DNA of 11,561 nt from an uncultured Treponema sp. (GCA_934699065.1 CAKUWD010000082.1:1-11561), one strand, 5' to 3'. Numbered from the stretch's first letter, positions 1 through 6,567 are shown. Numbers and translations: made by a program. The notes: generated from the sequence alone by a model not told the origin.

Positions 1-196
1 CAATAGAATAATCTAAAAGGCCGGTTTTTCTTTTTCCGTCCGGTAAAGTTTTTATTCCAGAAAGCATTTCAGCCCAGGTAACAGCACTTATGCAGGAATA
101 TTCAAGATTGTCGGCAAGCTTTTGAAGAACTTTTTCATTTGGGGTAAGTTTTGTAGGCTCCGAAATTATATTTGTATCAAGTAAATAAATATTCAT
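1..196 (-). CDS. vapC: VapC-like PIN-domain toxin (3' end beyond window)
   Basis: Probable ribonuclease toxin of a type II toxin-antitoxin pair; PIN-domain VapC proteins cleave RNA using a Mg2+ site of acidic residues. The frame opens at an ATG (194-196) and stays open for 65 codons to the window edge, so only the N-terminal half is visible. It begins MNIYLLDTNIISE, the classic PIN start, with Asp7, Thr8 and Asn9, then Glu13, and has a second acidic residue, Glu43, in the segment AVTWAEML. A purine-rich ribosome site (AAGGGG) lies just upstream, inside the 11 bases that separate it from the antitoxin stop codon, so the two are almost certainly co-transcribed and translationally coupled. Family assignment is firm; RNA target and activity cannot be judged, and the C-terminal acidic residues are not visible. 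Confidence 0.88.
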   Translation of the reverse strand, partial: MNIYLLDTNIISEPTKLTPNEKVLQKLADNLEYSCISAVTWAEMLSGIKTLPDGKRKTGLLDYSI

Positions 197-207
197 CTGC
201 CCCTTGC

Positions 208-498
208 TTATGAAAAATCTTCCGGGTGACGAATTGTAAAATCAGCCTCTTTTTCTCGTTCAAAAATAGAAGTGGCTTCTGTGTCCGGCAAAAGACAGTC
301 TGAATATTTATTTCGCCAGGCTTTTATTCCATCAAGATATTTCTGTTTTTTTTCAAGCTTTTGAGCAGAATCTTTTCCGTTTATAAAGGCGACCGGTTTT
401 CCATGACGGGTAATCTGAATTTCTTCGTTTTTTTCTTCAACAAGATGAAGAAAATATGGCAATCGATTTTTTGCTTCTCCAACTGAAACACTTAGCAT
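208..498 (-). CDS. Phd/YefM-type antitoxin (VapB position)
   Basis: Antitoxin partner of the PIN toxin that follows it. The N-terminal half (MLSVSVGEAKNRLPYFL, then EEIQITRHGKPVAFI) is the Phd/YefM DNA-binding fold, in which the protein dimerises and represses its own promoter. The C-terminal half is charged (KKQKYLDGIKAWRNKY, then an acidic stretch near EREKEADF) and is the part expected to wrap the toxin. I chose the ATG at 496-498 (96 residues) because AAGGAGG sits 5 bases upstream. A longer reading begins at a TTG (523-525) with no ribosome site and would run through the predicted operator. The gene is first in a two-gene operon with the toxin. Pairing a Phd-type antitoxin with a PIN toxin is common. 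Function is inferred from family and context. Confidence 0.88.
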   Translation of the reverse strand: MLSVSVGEAKNRLPYFLHLVEEKNEEIQITRHGKPVAFINGKDSAQKLEKKQKYLDGIKAWRNKYSDCLLPDTEATSIFEREKEADFTIRHPEDFS

Positions 499-515
499 GG
501 GAGCCTCCTTATCAA

Positions 516-545
516 TTTTAGCCAATATTACGATATTTTAGCTAA
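516..545. promoter_or_regulatory. Candidate autoregulatory operator of the antitoxin
   Basis: Two near-identical 10-mers, TTTTAGCCAA (516-525) and TTTTAGCTAA (536-545), lie 20 bases apart, about two helical turns. They straddle a small inverted repeat, AATAT and ATATT separated by four bases (524-537). The block covers the predicted transcription start and the leader of the antitoxin gene, which is where Phd-family antitoxins commonly bind. That the antitoxin binds here is an inference from position. Confidence 0.4.
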
Positions 546-549
546 ATTT

Positions 550-578
550 AATATATGAGGAAAAATATTAAAAGTCAA
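550..578 (-). promoter_or_regulatory. Sigma70-type promoter of the toxin-antitoxin operon
   Basis: Read on the minus strand, a -35 box TTGACT (573-578) is followed after exactly 17 bases by a -10 box TATATT (550-555). Transcription would begin near 543-544, giving a leader of about 45 bases before the antitoxin ATG. The match is close to consensus in both boxes and in spacing. Confidence 0.75.
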
Positions 579-621
579 ATTTTTTACATAGGATTTTCTT
601 TTAAGAGACCCGATTAGAATA

Positions 622-650
622 CTGACAAAACCCATCATTAGCTTTATTAT
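622..650 (+). promoter_or_regulatory. Promoter of the cardiolipin synthase gene
   Basis: CTGACA (622-627) and TATTAT (645-650) are separated by 17 bases. The expected start of transcription, 6 to 8 bases past the -10 box, falls at about 656-658, only 2 to 4 bases before the ATG at 660. No Shine-Dalgarno sequence is present, which fits a nearly leaderless message. Confidence 0.55.
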
Positions 651-659
651 ATTTATAGA

Positions 660-2261
660 ATGAAAAACACAAATACAAAAAAGTTTAAAGATATCAAAGA
701 CAAAAAACGTCTCAAGCTTTTTTATAGAAGCGTTTATAGCCGCCTCATAATCAACTTTCTTTTTATTGCAATACAAATTTTTGTAATGGCACTTTTCGTT
801 CTTCGTCTTGAAAAATACCTTGAGCTTTACTTTGGACTTTCCCTCTTTCTTTCAGCAAGCTTCATGATTTATATCGTAAATAAGAACGGTCGGAACGAGT
901 TTAAGCTCGCCTGGATTATTCCTATGATTTTCGTTCCGCTTTTCAGTATTGCAGCTTATCTTATGTATCATACAAACCGGGGTGCTCTGCGATTTTCAAA
1001 AAAGCTTACATTGCTTAGAGAAAAAACTCAGGTTATGCTTCCTGAAAGTTTCCCGCCATCTCTAGAATCTCAGACGCAATTTGTAAATGAACTTTCGAAT
1101 AATCATGCATCTGATTTGATTTATTATCTGACTAACAATTTCTTTTTTCCTTATAACAATTGTGATGTAAAATATTTTTCAAGCGGAGATGATTTTTTTC
1201 CGCATATGATTGAAGCAATACAAAGTGCAAAAAAATATATCTTCCTGGAATATTTTATTATTGAACCTGATTCGTCATGGAATGAGATTTTTAATGCACT
1301 TAAGAAAAAAGTTCAGGAAGGTGTAGAAGTCCGCATTCTTTGCGATGGGCTTGGCTCTCCTGTTCTTTCAACTTCATATTATCAAAATTACTTAAAAGCA
1401 AATGGTTTTAAATCCCGCGTTTTCATTCCGATTGTTCCTGTTTTTTCAACGCATCTTAATAACCGCGACCACAGAAAAATGCTGATTGTAGACGGTCAGC
1501 TTGCCTTTACCGGCGGTCTTAATCTTTCAAATGAATATTTCAACCGCGGAAAGAAAAAACGTTTTGCCTACTGGAAAGATAATGCAGTTCAGATTCAGGG
1601 GCAGGCTGTTCATACCTTTCTTCAGCTCTTTTTACAAAGCTGGAATCTCTTTGCAAAAGATATTGAAGATTTTACTCCATATCTGCCGTCTTCTTATGGG
1701 ATTTATGACAAGCCGGGAATTACAATTCCTTATGGAGATGATTTTTTTAACAACAAAGATATTGCAGAAGATATTTATCTCTACATTATTAACAGTGCAA
1801 AAAAATATCTGAACATTACTTCACCATATATTCTTGTTGATAACCACTTGCAGGAAGATTTGATATTTGCGGCAGCCCGGGGTGTTGAAGTTTCGATTAT
1901 TGTTCCTGCCCTACCCGACCACCTGATTACTTTCTGCATCGGAAAAACTTTTCTTGAAACTTTTGTGAATAAAGGAATTAAAGTTTATCTTTACCAGAAG
2001 GGCTTTATTCATGCCAAAACTTTTATTTCTGATAATCAGATTGCGACTATTGGTTCTGTTAATCTTGATTACAGAAGCCTCTACCATCATTTTGAAAATG
2101 GTGTAGTCTTCATAGATTCCCCTATTGTTGATTCTGTAAAAAGAGATTTTGACCAGACTCTGAAAGATTGCATTCAGATGCAGCCGGGAGATTATAAAAA
2201 GATTAAACCTCACATACGTTTTATTGGCCGTCTCTTCAGAATCTTTGCGCCGCTATTTTAA
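660..2261 (+). CDS. cls: Cardiolipin synthase, phospholipase D superfamily
   Basis: Membrane enzyme that joins two phosphatidylglycerol molecules to give cardiolipin and glycerol. The 533 residues hold three hydrophobic segments near residues 29-49, 56-73 and 84-103, a cytoplasmic region, and two PLD domains. The first HKD motif is HRKMLIVDG (His271, Lys273, Asp278), followed by FTGGLNLS. The second is HAKTFISD (His451, Lys453, Asp458), followed by GSVNLDYRS. Both are complete, so activity is expected. Family members usually have 480-510 residues and two N-terminal membrane segments; here a lysine-rich stretch of about 25 residues precedes the first. No ribosome site precedes the ATG and no other good start follows before the membrane region, so this start is accepted with some caution. 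The gene stands alone between its own promoter and a hairpin at its stop codon. Confidence 0.93.
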   Translation: MKNTNTKKFKDIKDKKRLKLFYRSVYSRLIINFLFIAIQIFVMALFVLRLEKYLELYFGLSLFLSASFMIYIVNKNGRNEFKLAWIIPMIFVPLFSIAAYLMYHTNRGALRFSKKLTLLREKTQVMLPESFPPSLESQTQFVNELSNNHASDLIYYLTNNFFFPYNNCDVKYFSSGDDFFPHMIEAIQSAKKYIFLEYFIIEPDSSWNEIFNALKKKVQEGVEVRILCDGLGSPVLSTSYYQNYLKANGFKSRVFIPIVPVFSTHLNNRDHRKMLIVDGQLAFTGGLNLSNEYFNRGKKKRFAYWKDNAVQIQGQAVHTFLQLFLQSWNLFAKDIEDFTPYLPSSYGIYDKPGITIPYGDDFFNNKDIAEDIYLYIINSAKKYLNITSPYILVDNHLQEDLIFAAARGVEVSIIVPALPDHLITFCIGKTFLETFVNKGIKVYLYQKGFIHAKTFISDNQIATIGSVNLDYRSLYHHFENGVVFIDSPIVDSVKRDFDQTLKDCIQMQPGDYKKIKPHIRFIGRLFRIFAPLF

Positions 2262-2285
2262 ATATGACACTAGGCTGTCATATTT
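2260..2285. promoter_or_regulatory. Perfect 10-bp inverted repeat between cls and the radical SAM gene
   Basis: AAATATGACA (2260-2269) and TGTCATATTT (2276-2285) are exact reverse complements around the 6-base loop CTAGGC. The left arm begins inside the cls stop codon; the right arm ends 6 bases before the TATAAT box of the next gene. It could be a weak transcription terminator for cls (AT-rich stem, only a short T run after it), or an operator covering the -35 region of the downstream promoter. The poor -35 box of that promoter slightly favours a regulatory role. Confidence 0.5.
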
Positions 2286-2291
2286 TCATGC

Positions 2292-2297
2292 TATAAT
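2292..2297 (+). promoter_or_regulatory. -10 box of the radical SAM gene, leaderless start predicted
   Basis: A perfect TATAAT lies 6 bases before the ATG at 2304, so the first transcribed base would be the A of the start codon or within a base or two of it. No clear -35 box occurs at 16-18 bases upstream; that region is occupied by the perfect inverted repeat at 2260-2285, so the promoter may depend on an activator. No Shine-Dalgarno sequence precedes the gene. Confidence 0.5.
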
Positions 2298-2303
2298 AAA
2301 GCC

Positions 2304-3212
2304 ATGCACTTCGTAACTGCAAAAACAATTCTAACTCCTCACAGCATGAATATTTACCGCGGCTGCAGCCACGGTTGTATATATTGCGACTCTCGCAGTA
2401 AGTGCTATCAGTTTACCCATGATTTTGAAGATGTCGAAGTGAAACAGAATGCTCCTGAACTTCTGGAAGAAGCCCTCCGTAAAAAACGAAAGCGCTGTAT
2501 GATTGGAACAGGCTCCATGTGCGACCCTTACATTCCGATTGAAAAAGAGCTTGGGCTTATGCGCCGCTGCCTTGAAATAATTGAACGCCACAATTTCGGT
2601 GCAACTCTTATAACTAAATCAGACCTTGTGCTGCGGGACTTGGATATCCTTGCCCGCATAAATAATAAGACCAAAGCCGTAGTACAGATGACACTCACCA
2701 CTGCAGACGACGAGCTCTGCCGTAAAATTGAACCCGGGGTTTGCCCGACCAGTCGCCGCTTTGAAGTTTTGCAGGCTTATCGCGAGGCTGGCATTCCGAC
2801 TGTTGTCTGGTTCAGTCCACTTCTGCCATTTATAAATGATACAAAAGAAAATATAGAAGGAATTGTTGATTATTGCGCCCGCGCTGGTGTACAGGCAATT
2901 ATTTGTTTTGGAATTGGCCTCACCTTGCGCGAGGGAAATAGAGAATATTTTTACGCGGCTTTGGACCGCAAGTTTTCTACTAAGTCGCAGAGTCAGGTGG
3001 TTTCGACGGGCTCAACCACCGGAAGCCTCAAGGACCTTTATCAAAAAACCTTCGGCTACTCTTACAACTGCTCAAGCCCACACGAAGCTGAGCTTATGAA
3101 ATATCTTGCCCAACTTTGCCGTCAGCATAATATCCAGCTTGGAACGGACTCTGTCTTTAAGTGGATAGAAGAGTTCCCGGACACAGACCCGCTACAGCCA
3201 GAATTGTTTTGA
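2304..3212 (+). CDS. SPL-family radical SAM protein
   Basis: Radical SAM enzyme of the spore-photoproduct-lyase-like group (COG1533). The cluster motif is GCSHGCIYCDS near the N terminus: Cys21, Cys25 and Cys28 in the CX3CX2C spacing that binds the [4Fe-4S] cluster used to split S-adenosylmethionine. The segment GTGSMCDPYIPIEKELGLMRR and the strand TLITKSD are typical of this group. The 302 residues match the usual length. True DNA spore photoproduct lyase is not implied: treponemes make no spores and the substrate of this group is generally unknown. Around residues 225-241, between LDRKF and LKDLYQKTFG, there is a Ser/Thr/Gly-rich stretch encoded partly by a palindromic repeat (2996-3020); in the relatives I recall, the join is a short FPGLK. 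The gene converges on the peroxidase gene with a single base between the stop codons. Confidence 0.85.
   Translation: MHFVTAKTILTPHSMNIYRGCSHGCIYCDSRSKCYQFTHDFEDVEVKQNAPELLEEALRKKRKRCMIGTGSMCDPYIPIEKELGLMRRCLEIIERHNFGATLITKSDLVLRDLDILARINNKTKAVVQMTLTTADDELCRKIEPGVCPTSRRFEVLQAYREAGIPTVVWFSPLLPFINDTKENIEGIVDYCARAGVQAIICFGIGLTLREGNREYFYAALDRKFSTKSQSQVVSTGSTTGSLKDLYQKTFGYSYNCSSPHEAELMKYLAQLCRQHNIQLGTDSVFKWIEEFPDTDPLQPELF
2996..3020 (+). repeat. Palindromic repeat copy A, in frame inside the radical SAM gene
   Basis: Arms GGTGGTT (2996-3002) and AACCACC (3014-3020) are perfect reverse complements around the 11-base centre TCGACGGGCTC (3003-3013). It is translated as part of QVVSTGSTTG (residues 231-240). 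The same centre, with one or two base changes, recurs at 6472-6493 and 6568-6594 and more distantly at 9587-9607. The reading frame passes through without interruption. Confidence 0.8.
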
Positions 3213-3213
3213 T

Positions 3214-3753
3214 CTAGAGCAGAGACTTTATACACTCTTCAATTTTTGCCATATCAGCAGTTGGTTCAAAGCGGGCAACAACATTTCCACTTCTGTCAAT
3301 AATGAACTTTGTAAAATTCCATTTTATATCAGGCTTTTTTGCCCAATCTGGATCAGCAGCGGCAAACATCTTTTCAAGCACATCCTTATATTCATGCTGC
3401 TCAAATCCTTCAAACCCCTTCTGCGATTTCAGGTAAGTGTAAAGTGGAAGTTCGTTTGCGCCATTTACCTCAGCCTTTTTCATCTGAGGGAAGGTAGTGT
3501 TATAATGAACTGTACAGAACTCGTGTATTTCTTCATCACTTCCCGGAGCCTGCCCTCCAAACTGATTGCAAGGAATGTCGAGAATCTCCAGCCCTTTATC
3601 ATGATAATCTTTATAAAGCTTTTCAATTGGTGCATACTGTGGTGTAAAGCCACAGCCAGTTGCTGTATTTACTACAAGAATAACCTTTCCCTTATATTCA
3701 GAAAGTTTTAATGCATCGCCTTTTCCTGTTATTACTTCATAATCATAAATCAT
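3214..3753 (-). CDS. Glutathione peroxidase family protein, cysteine type
   Basis: Thiol peroxidase that reduces hydrogen peroxide or organic hydroperoxides in the cytoplasm. The 179 residues are the full family length and carry no signal peptide. The peroxidatic cysteine is Cys34 in NTATGCGFTPQY. The catalytic Gln68 lies in CNQFGGQAPG, and the Trp of KWNFTKF completes the usual tetrad. Cys80 in EEIHEFC sits where the resolving cysteine of thioredoxin-dependent members is found, so thioredoxin is a likelier reductant than glutathione. The active-site codon is TGT, so this is not a selenoprotein, unlike the version I recall from T. denticola. AGGAGG lies 7 bases before the ATG. The gene follows the flavodoxin gene by 33 bases on the same strand and probably shares its message. 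The final stop is one base from the stop of the convergent gene. Confidence 0.92.
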   Translation of the reverse strand: MIYDYEVITGKGDALKLSEYKGKVILVVNTATGCGFTPQYAPIEKLYKDYHDKGLEILDIPCNQFGGQAPGSDEEIHEFCTVHYNTTFPQMKKAEVNGANELPLYTYLKSQKGFEGFEQHEYKDVLEKMFAAADPDWAKKPDIKWNFTKFIIDRSGNVVARFEPTADMAKIEECIKSLL

Positions 3754-3786
3754 TTCAATCCTCCTGTATTTTCCCTTTACGGTTAC

Positions 3787-4194
3787 TTACTTATACTGCT
3801 TTACAAACTCAACAGCGGCTTTAATATCATCTTCGTCAGGACGTCCCTTATGAAGCCCCTTGAACTCGCCTTTACAGTGGAACTCTTTTTCATCCATCTG
3901 AATGCCAACCTTATCAGCTTCTGCTTTTACCTTTTTGTAAGTTGAATTTAAAAGAGCCGCCGAACCAAAGTTTACAATCTTTCCAACCTTATCTTTAGAA
4001 AGTCCTGCAACAAAAGCCCGAACTTCCGGATCAATATTAAAAGCATAATAAGAGTTTCCAAGAAAAAGAATATCAACCGGCTCAGTTACAGGCTGACTGA
4101 TTGGAAGTGCTTCAACTCCAAGTTCTTTTGCAATTGCCTCGGCAAGTCGTTTTGTATTTCCTGTTTTAGTATAAAAACGAACAGCGAATTTCAT
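3787..4194 (-). CDS. Short flavodoxin-family protein
   Basis: Small FMN-binding electron carrier or flavodoxin-domain protein of 135 residues, close to the length of short-chain flavodoxins. The phosphate-binding loop is visible near the N terminus as YTKTGNTKRLA (residues 8-18). DILFLGNSYYAFNIDP corresponds to the second FMN-contact region, and IVNFGSAALLNSTYKKVK to the third strand and its loop. I chose the ATG at 4192-4194 because AAGGAGG stands 7 bases upstream; the frame stays open for 37 further codons, but that extension is AT-rich and would translate the promoter region. It is the first gene of a two-gene unit with the peroxidase, suggesting a joint role in redox defence. The redox partner is not evident. 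Confidence 0.85.
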   Translation of the reverse strand: MKFAVRFYTKTGNTKRLAEAIAKELGVEALPISQPVTEPVDILFLGNSYYAFNIDPEVRAFVAGLSKDKVGKIVNFGSAALLNSTYKKVKAEADKVGIQMDEKEFHCKGEFKGLHKGRPDEDDIKAAVEFVKQYK

Positions 4195-4230
4195 ATATAG
4201 CCTCCTTATTAATTTACACATAATATTTAT

Positions 4231-4245
4231 TACAATTATATTGTA
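4231..4245. promoter_or_regulatory. 7-1-7 inverted repeat overlapping the flavodoxin -10 region
   Basis: TACAATT and TATTGTA flank a single A, matching as reverse complements at 6 of 7 positions. A further ACAAT (4247-4251) forms a second overlapping palindrome with the ATTGT in the middle. The only consensus -10 box on the minus strand, TATAAT (4235-4240), lies within it, although no good -35 box is found at the right distance. The 7-1-7 AT-rich form is that of PerR/Fur operators, and the operon encodes a peroxidase. The regulator is inferred, not seen. Confidence 0.4.
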
Positions 4246-4280
4246 CACAATGTTTAAGTTAGTATAACATAACGCAAAAG

Positions 4281-4295
4281 TCAATATTATATTGA
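4281..4295. promoter_or_regulatory. Perfect 7-1-7 inverted repeat upstream of flavodoxin
   Basis: TCAATAT (4281-4287) and ATATTGA (4289-4295) are exact reverse complements around one T. The centre lies 50 bases from the centre of the similar element at 4238. It overlaps a TTGACT hexamer (4279-4284, minus strand) that might serve as a -35 box. It also lies 16 bases past the ppk1 stop codon and could fold as a very weak hairpin there. The geometry fits a Fur/PerR-family site better than a terminator. Confidence 0.4.
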
Positions 4296-4310
4296 AAAAT
4301 AACAATAATT

Positions 4311-6449
4311 TTATTTACGCCGAACTTCGAATTTTTTCTCAGACACATTCGGTTTTTTTTCTTCGAGTGCCTTATATTTTTTATAGAGAACTTCCTGGGC
4401 GCGAACCGGATCCTCTTTTTTACCACGTTCTACTGGTATCCAGCTTCCGTTTGACTGCAGTTCCATCGCAGTAGTGTTATCGGCAAAGTATGTATCAAGA
4501 ATTGATTTTACGTCTTCAAAAGCTGATTTATCCAGAATCGGGAACATGAGTTCAATGCGGCGATCCAGGTTGCGATTCATCCAGTCCGCACTTGAACAGT
4601 AAAGCTCCGGAGTGCCTCCATTCTGAAAATAGAAAATACGCGAATGTTCAAGATAACGGTCTACAATCGAAACAACCTTTATATTTTCACTTAGCCCTTC
4701 AAGACCCGGAACCAGCATACAGATTCCTCTGATGTTCAAAAGAACTCGTACTCCCGCCTGACTTGCCTTATACAAAGCAGAAATAACTTCCTCGTGAGTA
4801 AGGCTGTTCATCTTCGCTATAATTAAGCCAGGATTTTCTGTGTTACTTCGTTCAATCTCGCGGTTAATCATTGCAATAAGTCGGGATTTAATTGTTACCG
4901 GCGCCATCGAAAGACAATTCATGTTCTGCAGAGTTGAATAACCGGTAACAAGATTAAAGAAGAGGGTCGCATCATTTGCAATCTGAGGATTTGCGGTAAA
5001 AAGAGAAATATCAGAATATAATTTCGCTGTCTTAGTATTATAATTTCCGGTAGCCAGATGCACGTAACGGCGGATCGTATCACTCTCACGGCGAATCACC
5101 ATAAGGATTTTTGCATGAACCTTAAGATTTACAAGTCCATAAATTACAGTTACCCCGGCCTGCTCAAGTTCGTTGGCCCAGGCAATATTACGCTCCTCAT
5201 CAAAGCGGGCTTTAAGTTCTACTAGTACAACAACCTGTTTACCTCGCTGGGCGGCCCGCTCAAGTGCATCGATAATCGGGGAATTGCGGCCGGTACGGTA
5301 AAGTGTCATTTTGATAGCAAGCACATCGTCATCATCTGCCGCATCAGAAATAAATTTAACAACAGGGTCATAGCTTTCGTAGGGAACATGAAGAATCTTG
5401 TCGTGCAGTTTAAGAGTATCCCAGTAAGGTTCATCTTCAGGAAGATCAGCAGGATAAAAATGCTCCCAGGCTTCAAAGCTTAAAGAACCGTCTTCGTCAA
5501 CCTCACGCAGTTCCATAAGACTGCCCGGATTAATAATCTGATCTACACGATAAATATCCTCTTCTGCCAGTTCCAGTTTTTCCATCAAAAACTTCTGGAT
5601 TTTCTGACTCGAAGAATTGCAGGTCATCTGAACCGGGAACGAAGATTTTCTCCTTATCAAAACATCTTCCATCGCATGAATAAAATTACTTCCGGCATCT
5701 TCATCTACAGCAAAATCTGCATCACGAGCAACCTTAAAAAGCAGAGTTTCTTCTACTTCAAAACCCGGAAAAAGTTTTGTTCCAAAAGCTGTAACAACAT
5801 CCTGCAAAAGCGCAAACTGACGACCATGACCTGCCGTCGCGCTGTTTCCCGTAAGCCAGTAAATATTTGGAAGTCCCTCTGGAATCTCAACAAGCGCAAT
5901 ACGAGGTGAATCTTCATTTCCCCGGAATTCTTCGGAGCCCTGCCCCATCTTAATTCCTGCAATCGGAGAAAGGAGAAATGCTGCATAGGTTGTAAGATTT
6001 TTTATATGAGGAAAAGCTTCAATATCTGTGCGAAGAGGAGTAAGAAGCGGGAATATTTCTGCATTGAAAACCCCGTTCAGATAATCACTCTGCTGCTGTG
6101 TATACTGCATAGGCGTAACATAAACAAAACCTTTTTCAGCAAGAGAAGGCAGAATATCCGACATAAGGCATTCCTGCTGAGAACGAATAATCTGATGAGC
6201 ACGAGCAGAAACGGAAGTAAAAACCATCTGAGGCGAAAGCCCCGAAACATCAGTAAAATTCGGATTTTCTGCAAGAAGACGTTTTATTGCCGCAACACGA
6301 ACCTGGAAAAATTCATCAAAGTTAGAAGAAACGATTGAAAGAAACTGCAGCCTTTCAAGTAGAGGCAGTTCTTTGTTAAGCCCCTGAAATAAAACGCGGG
6401 CATTAAATTCGAGCCAGCTGAGTTCGCGATTAAAATATCTTTCCTGCAT
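4311..6449 (-). CDS. ppk1: Polyphosphate kinase 1
   Basis: Makes inorganic polyphosphate from ATP, reversibly, through a phosphohistidine intermediate. The 712 residues match the family length. The N terminus YFNRELSWLEFNARVL is diagnostic of the PPK1 N domain. The head domain follows, and the two PLD-like catalytic domains carry His445 in NLKVHAKI (equivalent to the autophosphorylated histidine of E. coli PPK) and His464 in YVHLATGNYN, with the same 19-residue spacing as in E. coli. AGGAGG lies 7 bases before the ATG. The C terminus is lysine- and glutamate-rich (EEKKPNVSEKKFEVRRK). It is the last gene of the run that includes the Ppx-like gene, 148 bases downstream of it; the gap holds two inverted repeat copies and a hairpin. 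A weak TATATA/TATAAA box (near 6496-6502, minus strand) may add a second promoter. Confidence 0.96.
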   Translation of the reverse strand: MQERYFNRELSWLEFNARVLFQGLNKELPLLERLQFLSIVSSNFDEFFQVRVAAIKRLLAENPNFTDVSGLSPQMVFTSVSARAHQIIRSQQECLMSDILPSLAEKGFVYVTPMQYTQQQSDYLNGVFNAEIFPLLTPLRTDIEAFPHIKNLTTYAAFLLSPIAGIKMGQGSEEFRGNEDSPRIALVEIPEGLPNIYWLTGNSATAGHGRQFALLQDVVTAFGTKLFPGFEVEETLLFKVARDADFAVDEDAGSNFIHAMEDVLIRRKSSFPVQMTCNSSSQKIQKFLMEKLELAEEDIYRVDQIINPGSLMELREVDEDGSLSFEAWEHFYPADLPEDEPYWDTLKLHDKILHVPYESYDPVVKFISDAADDDDVLAIKMTLYRTGRNSPIIDALERAAQRGKQVVVLVELKARFDEERNIAWANELEQAGVTVIYGLVNLKVHAKILMVIRRESDTIRRYVHLATGNYNTKTAKLYSDISLFTANPQIANDATLFFNLVTGYSTLQNMNCLSMAPVTIKSRLIAMINREIERSNTENPGLIIAKMNSLTHEEVISALYKASQAGVRVLLNIRGICMLVPGLEGLSENIKVVSIVDRYLEHSRIFYFQNGGTPELYCSSADWMNRNLDRRIELMFPILDKSAFEDVKSILDTYFADNTTAMELQSNGSWIPVERGKKEDPVRAQEVLYKKYKALEEKKPNVSEKKFEVRRK

Positions 6450-6471
6450 AAATCATCCTCCTGAACACTGC

Positions 6472-6493
6472 GGTGGTTGAGCTTGTCGAAACC
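6472..6493 (-). repeat. Palindromic repeat copy B, before ppk1
   Basis: The conserved centre is in reverse orientation, GAGCTTGTCGA (6479-6489), flanked by GGTGGTT (6472-6478) and AACC (6490-6493). Only GGTT/AACC still pair, because the right arm ends in a T run. The left flank CTGCGGT (6469-6474) is shared with copy C. On the ppx-ppk1 mRNA it lies about 12 bases upstream of the ppk1 ribosome site, so its pairing state could affect ppk1 translation. Confidence 0.75.
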
Positions 6494-6504
6494 TTTTATA
6501 TAGA

Positions 6505-6546
6505 AAATCCGTTAAAAAACGAGCCAAAAGGGTCGTTTTAGGATTT
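6505..6546 (-). terminator. Hairpin between ppx and ppk1, possible attenuator
   Basis: AAAACGA (6516-6522) pairs with TCGTTTT (6533-6539), and CC (6524-6525) with GG (6530-6531) around an AAAA loop, with one mismatch. An outer layer pairs AAATCC (6505-6510) with GGATTT (6541-6546). On the minus strand the stem is followed by six Ts, so it resembles a weak intrinsic terminator after ppx. Since ppk1 follows in the same direction, it may lower rather than end transcription. Confidence 0.4.
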
Positions 6547-6567
6547 ACAACATACAATCGAATTCTG

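Noticed and set aside
499..525. Upstream TTG start for the antitoxin
   Set aside because: It has no ribosome site, and the internal ATG at 496-498 has AAGGAGG at ideal spacing and begins at the usual family start.
3640..3665. Possible selenocysteine codon in the peroxidase active site
   Set aside because: The codon is TGT (Cys34), with no TGA in frame, so no selenocysteine is needed.
4195..4305. 37-codon N-terminal extension of the flavodoxin gene
   Set aside because: It translates the AT-rich promoter and operator region; the ATG at 4192-4194 has a perfect ribosome site and gives the normal family length.
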